Source: Desulfosoma sp. (lineage in GTDB: Bacteria; Desulfobacterota; Syntrophobacteria; Syntrophobacterales; DSM-9756). From it: DNA of 64,000 nt. The notes below the pieces were generated by a model that saw only the letters and a program-made list of their open reading frames with translations, had not been told where the DNA came from and did no database searches. The position numbers and the translations under genes were made by a program. The stretch covers positions 1-64,000 of the forward strand of contig JBBFKY010000010.1 of NCBI GenBank assembly GCA_037481875.1, read 5' to 3'. This document shows, in pieces, positions 63,070 through 64,000 of the stretch; the stretch's first letter is position 1; each line of letters opens with the position of its first letter.

Positions 63070-64000
63070 TCAGCCTTCCAAAATGGCCTTGAGATCCTCC
63101 TCGGGAGTGCTGATGGCTTTGATGTCAAAATTTTGCACCAGCACCTGCAACACATTGGGACTGATAAACGCGGGCAAAGACGGTCCCAATCGAATGTTCT
63201 TGATACCGAGGAAGAGAAGACTCAGAAGAATCGCCACGGCCTTTTGTTCATACCAGGACAGGACAAGGGAAAGTGGCAAGTCATTGACACTCACGTTGAA
63301 CGCCTTGGAGAGGGCCAGGGCGATCTGGACCGCAGAATAGGCATCATTGCACTGGCCGACATCCATGAGTCGTGGCAGACCGCCGATGGTTCCCAGGTCC
63401 TTGTCGAAGAAGCGGAATTTACCGCAGGCCAAGGTCAGCACCACACAATCTTGAGGGACCAGTTCCACAAAGCGGGTGTAGTAATTTCGGCCCGGCTTGG
63501 CGCCGTCGCATCCGGCCACGAGGAAGAAATGGCGAATGGCACCGCTCTTAACCGCTTCAATGACCTTATCGGCGACCCCGAGCACGGTGTTACGGGCAAA
63601 GCCCACCAGAACATGGGTGCCGTTGACATCATCCGTGAATCCGGGAAGTTCCAAGGCTCTTTGAATGACCGGGGAAAAATCCCGACCCTTCACATGGCGC
63701 ACGCCCGGCCATCCCACCACGCCGCTGGTAAAGATGTTGTCCTTGTAACTTTCCTGAGGCTTTTGAATACAGTTGGTGGTCATCAGAATGGCACCGGGAA
63801 AGGCCGCGAATTCCTTGGCTTGATTTTGCCAGGCGGTGCCGTAATGACCGTAAAGATGCTCATATTGCTTCAAGCCGGGATACCCGTGACACGGAAGCAT
63901 CTCGCCATGGGTGTAAACCGTGATACCTTTACCTTCTGTCTGTTTGAGAAGCTCCTCCAGATCTTTCAGGTCGTGGCCCGACACCAAAACGGCTTTTCCC
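63070..64000 (-). CDS. hcp: Hydroxylamine reductase (hybrid cluster protein), 3' part only
   Basis: About 310 C-terminal residues of the prismane protein; the 5' end lies beyond the right edge. Visible hybrid-cluster ligand regions are [50 protein letters not shown] and [11 protein letters not shown], giving the later Cys ligands. Hcp reduces hydroxylamine or NO-related species and is common in sulfate reducers for nitrosative stress. The frame is open to the last base with no start codon in the family position. Confidence 0.93.
   Translation of the reverse strand, partial: GKAVLVSGHDLKDLEELLKQTEGKGITVYTHGEMLPCHGYPGLKQYEHLYGHYGTAWQNQAKEFAAFPGAILMTTNCIQKPQESYKDNIFTSGVVGWPGVRHVKGRDFSPVIQRALELPGFTDDVNGTHVLVGFARNTVLGVADKVIEAVKSGAIRHFFLVAGCDGAKPGRNYYTRFVELVPQDCVVLTLACGKFRFFDKDLGTIGGLPRLMDVGQCNDAYSAVQIALALSKAFNVSVNDLPLSLVLSWYEQKAVAILLSLLFLGIKNIRLGPSLPAFISPNVLQVLVQNFDIKAISTPEEDLKAILEG

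Overview
The window looks like a chromosome segment of a strictly anaerobic, Gram-negative, sulfate-reducing or syntrophic bacterium of the Thermodesulfobacteriota (former Deltaproteobacteria, Syntrophobacter/Desulfacinum-like). That placement is inferred from gene content: carbonyl-branch Wood-Ljungdahl genes, pyruvate phosphate dikinase, a Tat-exported [NiFe] hydrogenase, an exported Fe/Mn superoxide dismutase, hydroxylamine reductase (prismane protein) and outer-membrane sugar genes. No rRNA, tRNA or CRISPR array was seen.

Layout. 0-8.7 kb: acsB, acsC and acsE (acetyl-CoA synthase, corrinoid protein large subunit, methyltransferase), a terminator, then ppdK and a CoA-ester lyase; together they link C1/acetate chemistry to PEP synthesis. 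8.8-13.4 kb: a GAF/PAS histidine kinase, an NtrC-type sigma-54 regulator, a degenerate receiver protein and a tiny HTH-like protein. 14.3-17.8 kb: hydrogenase small and large subunits, maturation protease and hypC. 17.9-22.1 kb: asnS facing away from waaA, then larB and an unknown protein. 22.1-25.3 kb (minus): a tightly overlapping ThiW-type ECF transporter operon ending in an unusual P-loop protein. 25.6-35.2 kb: nucleotide-sugar and polysaccharide genes (GT4, manC, Nudix, rfbB, rfbA, manB, wbpA, epimerase). 35.2-40.1 kb: exported SOD, a GlnD homologue with a ruined nucleotidyltransferase site, and a J-domain protein.

40.1-52.8 kb holds the most interesting metabolic block. A minus-strand meaB-mutase cluster carries the Phe/Gln active-site signature of isobutyryl-CoA mutase rather than methylmalonyl-CoA mutase. 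It faces a plus-strand run of sodium:solute symporter genes, an exported protein, two family III CoA-transferase subunits of which only one keeps the catalytic Asp, a CBS/DUF294 protein and a DEDDh exonuclease. I infer uptake, CoA activation and skeletal rearrangement of a short or branched carboxylic acid such as isobutyrate.

53.0-56.5 kb: a polar amino-acid ABC transporter whose permease has an extra barrel-like domain, plus a tandem universal stress protein. 56.5-61.7 kb is an accessory graveyard: a tandem 132-base repeat, IS4-, IS66- and IS1380-like transposase remnants, a frameshifted aldehyde dehydrogenase, a lipoprotein and several copies of a dispersed GC-rich palindrome. 61.7-64.0 kb: a MetE/UROD-like protein and the 3' part of hcp, both on minus.
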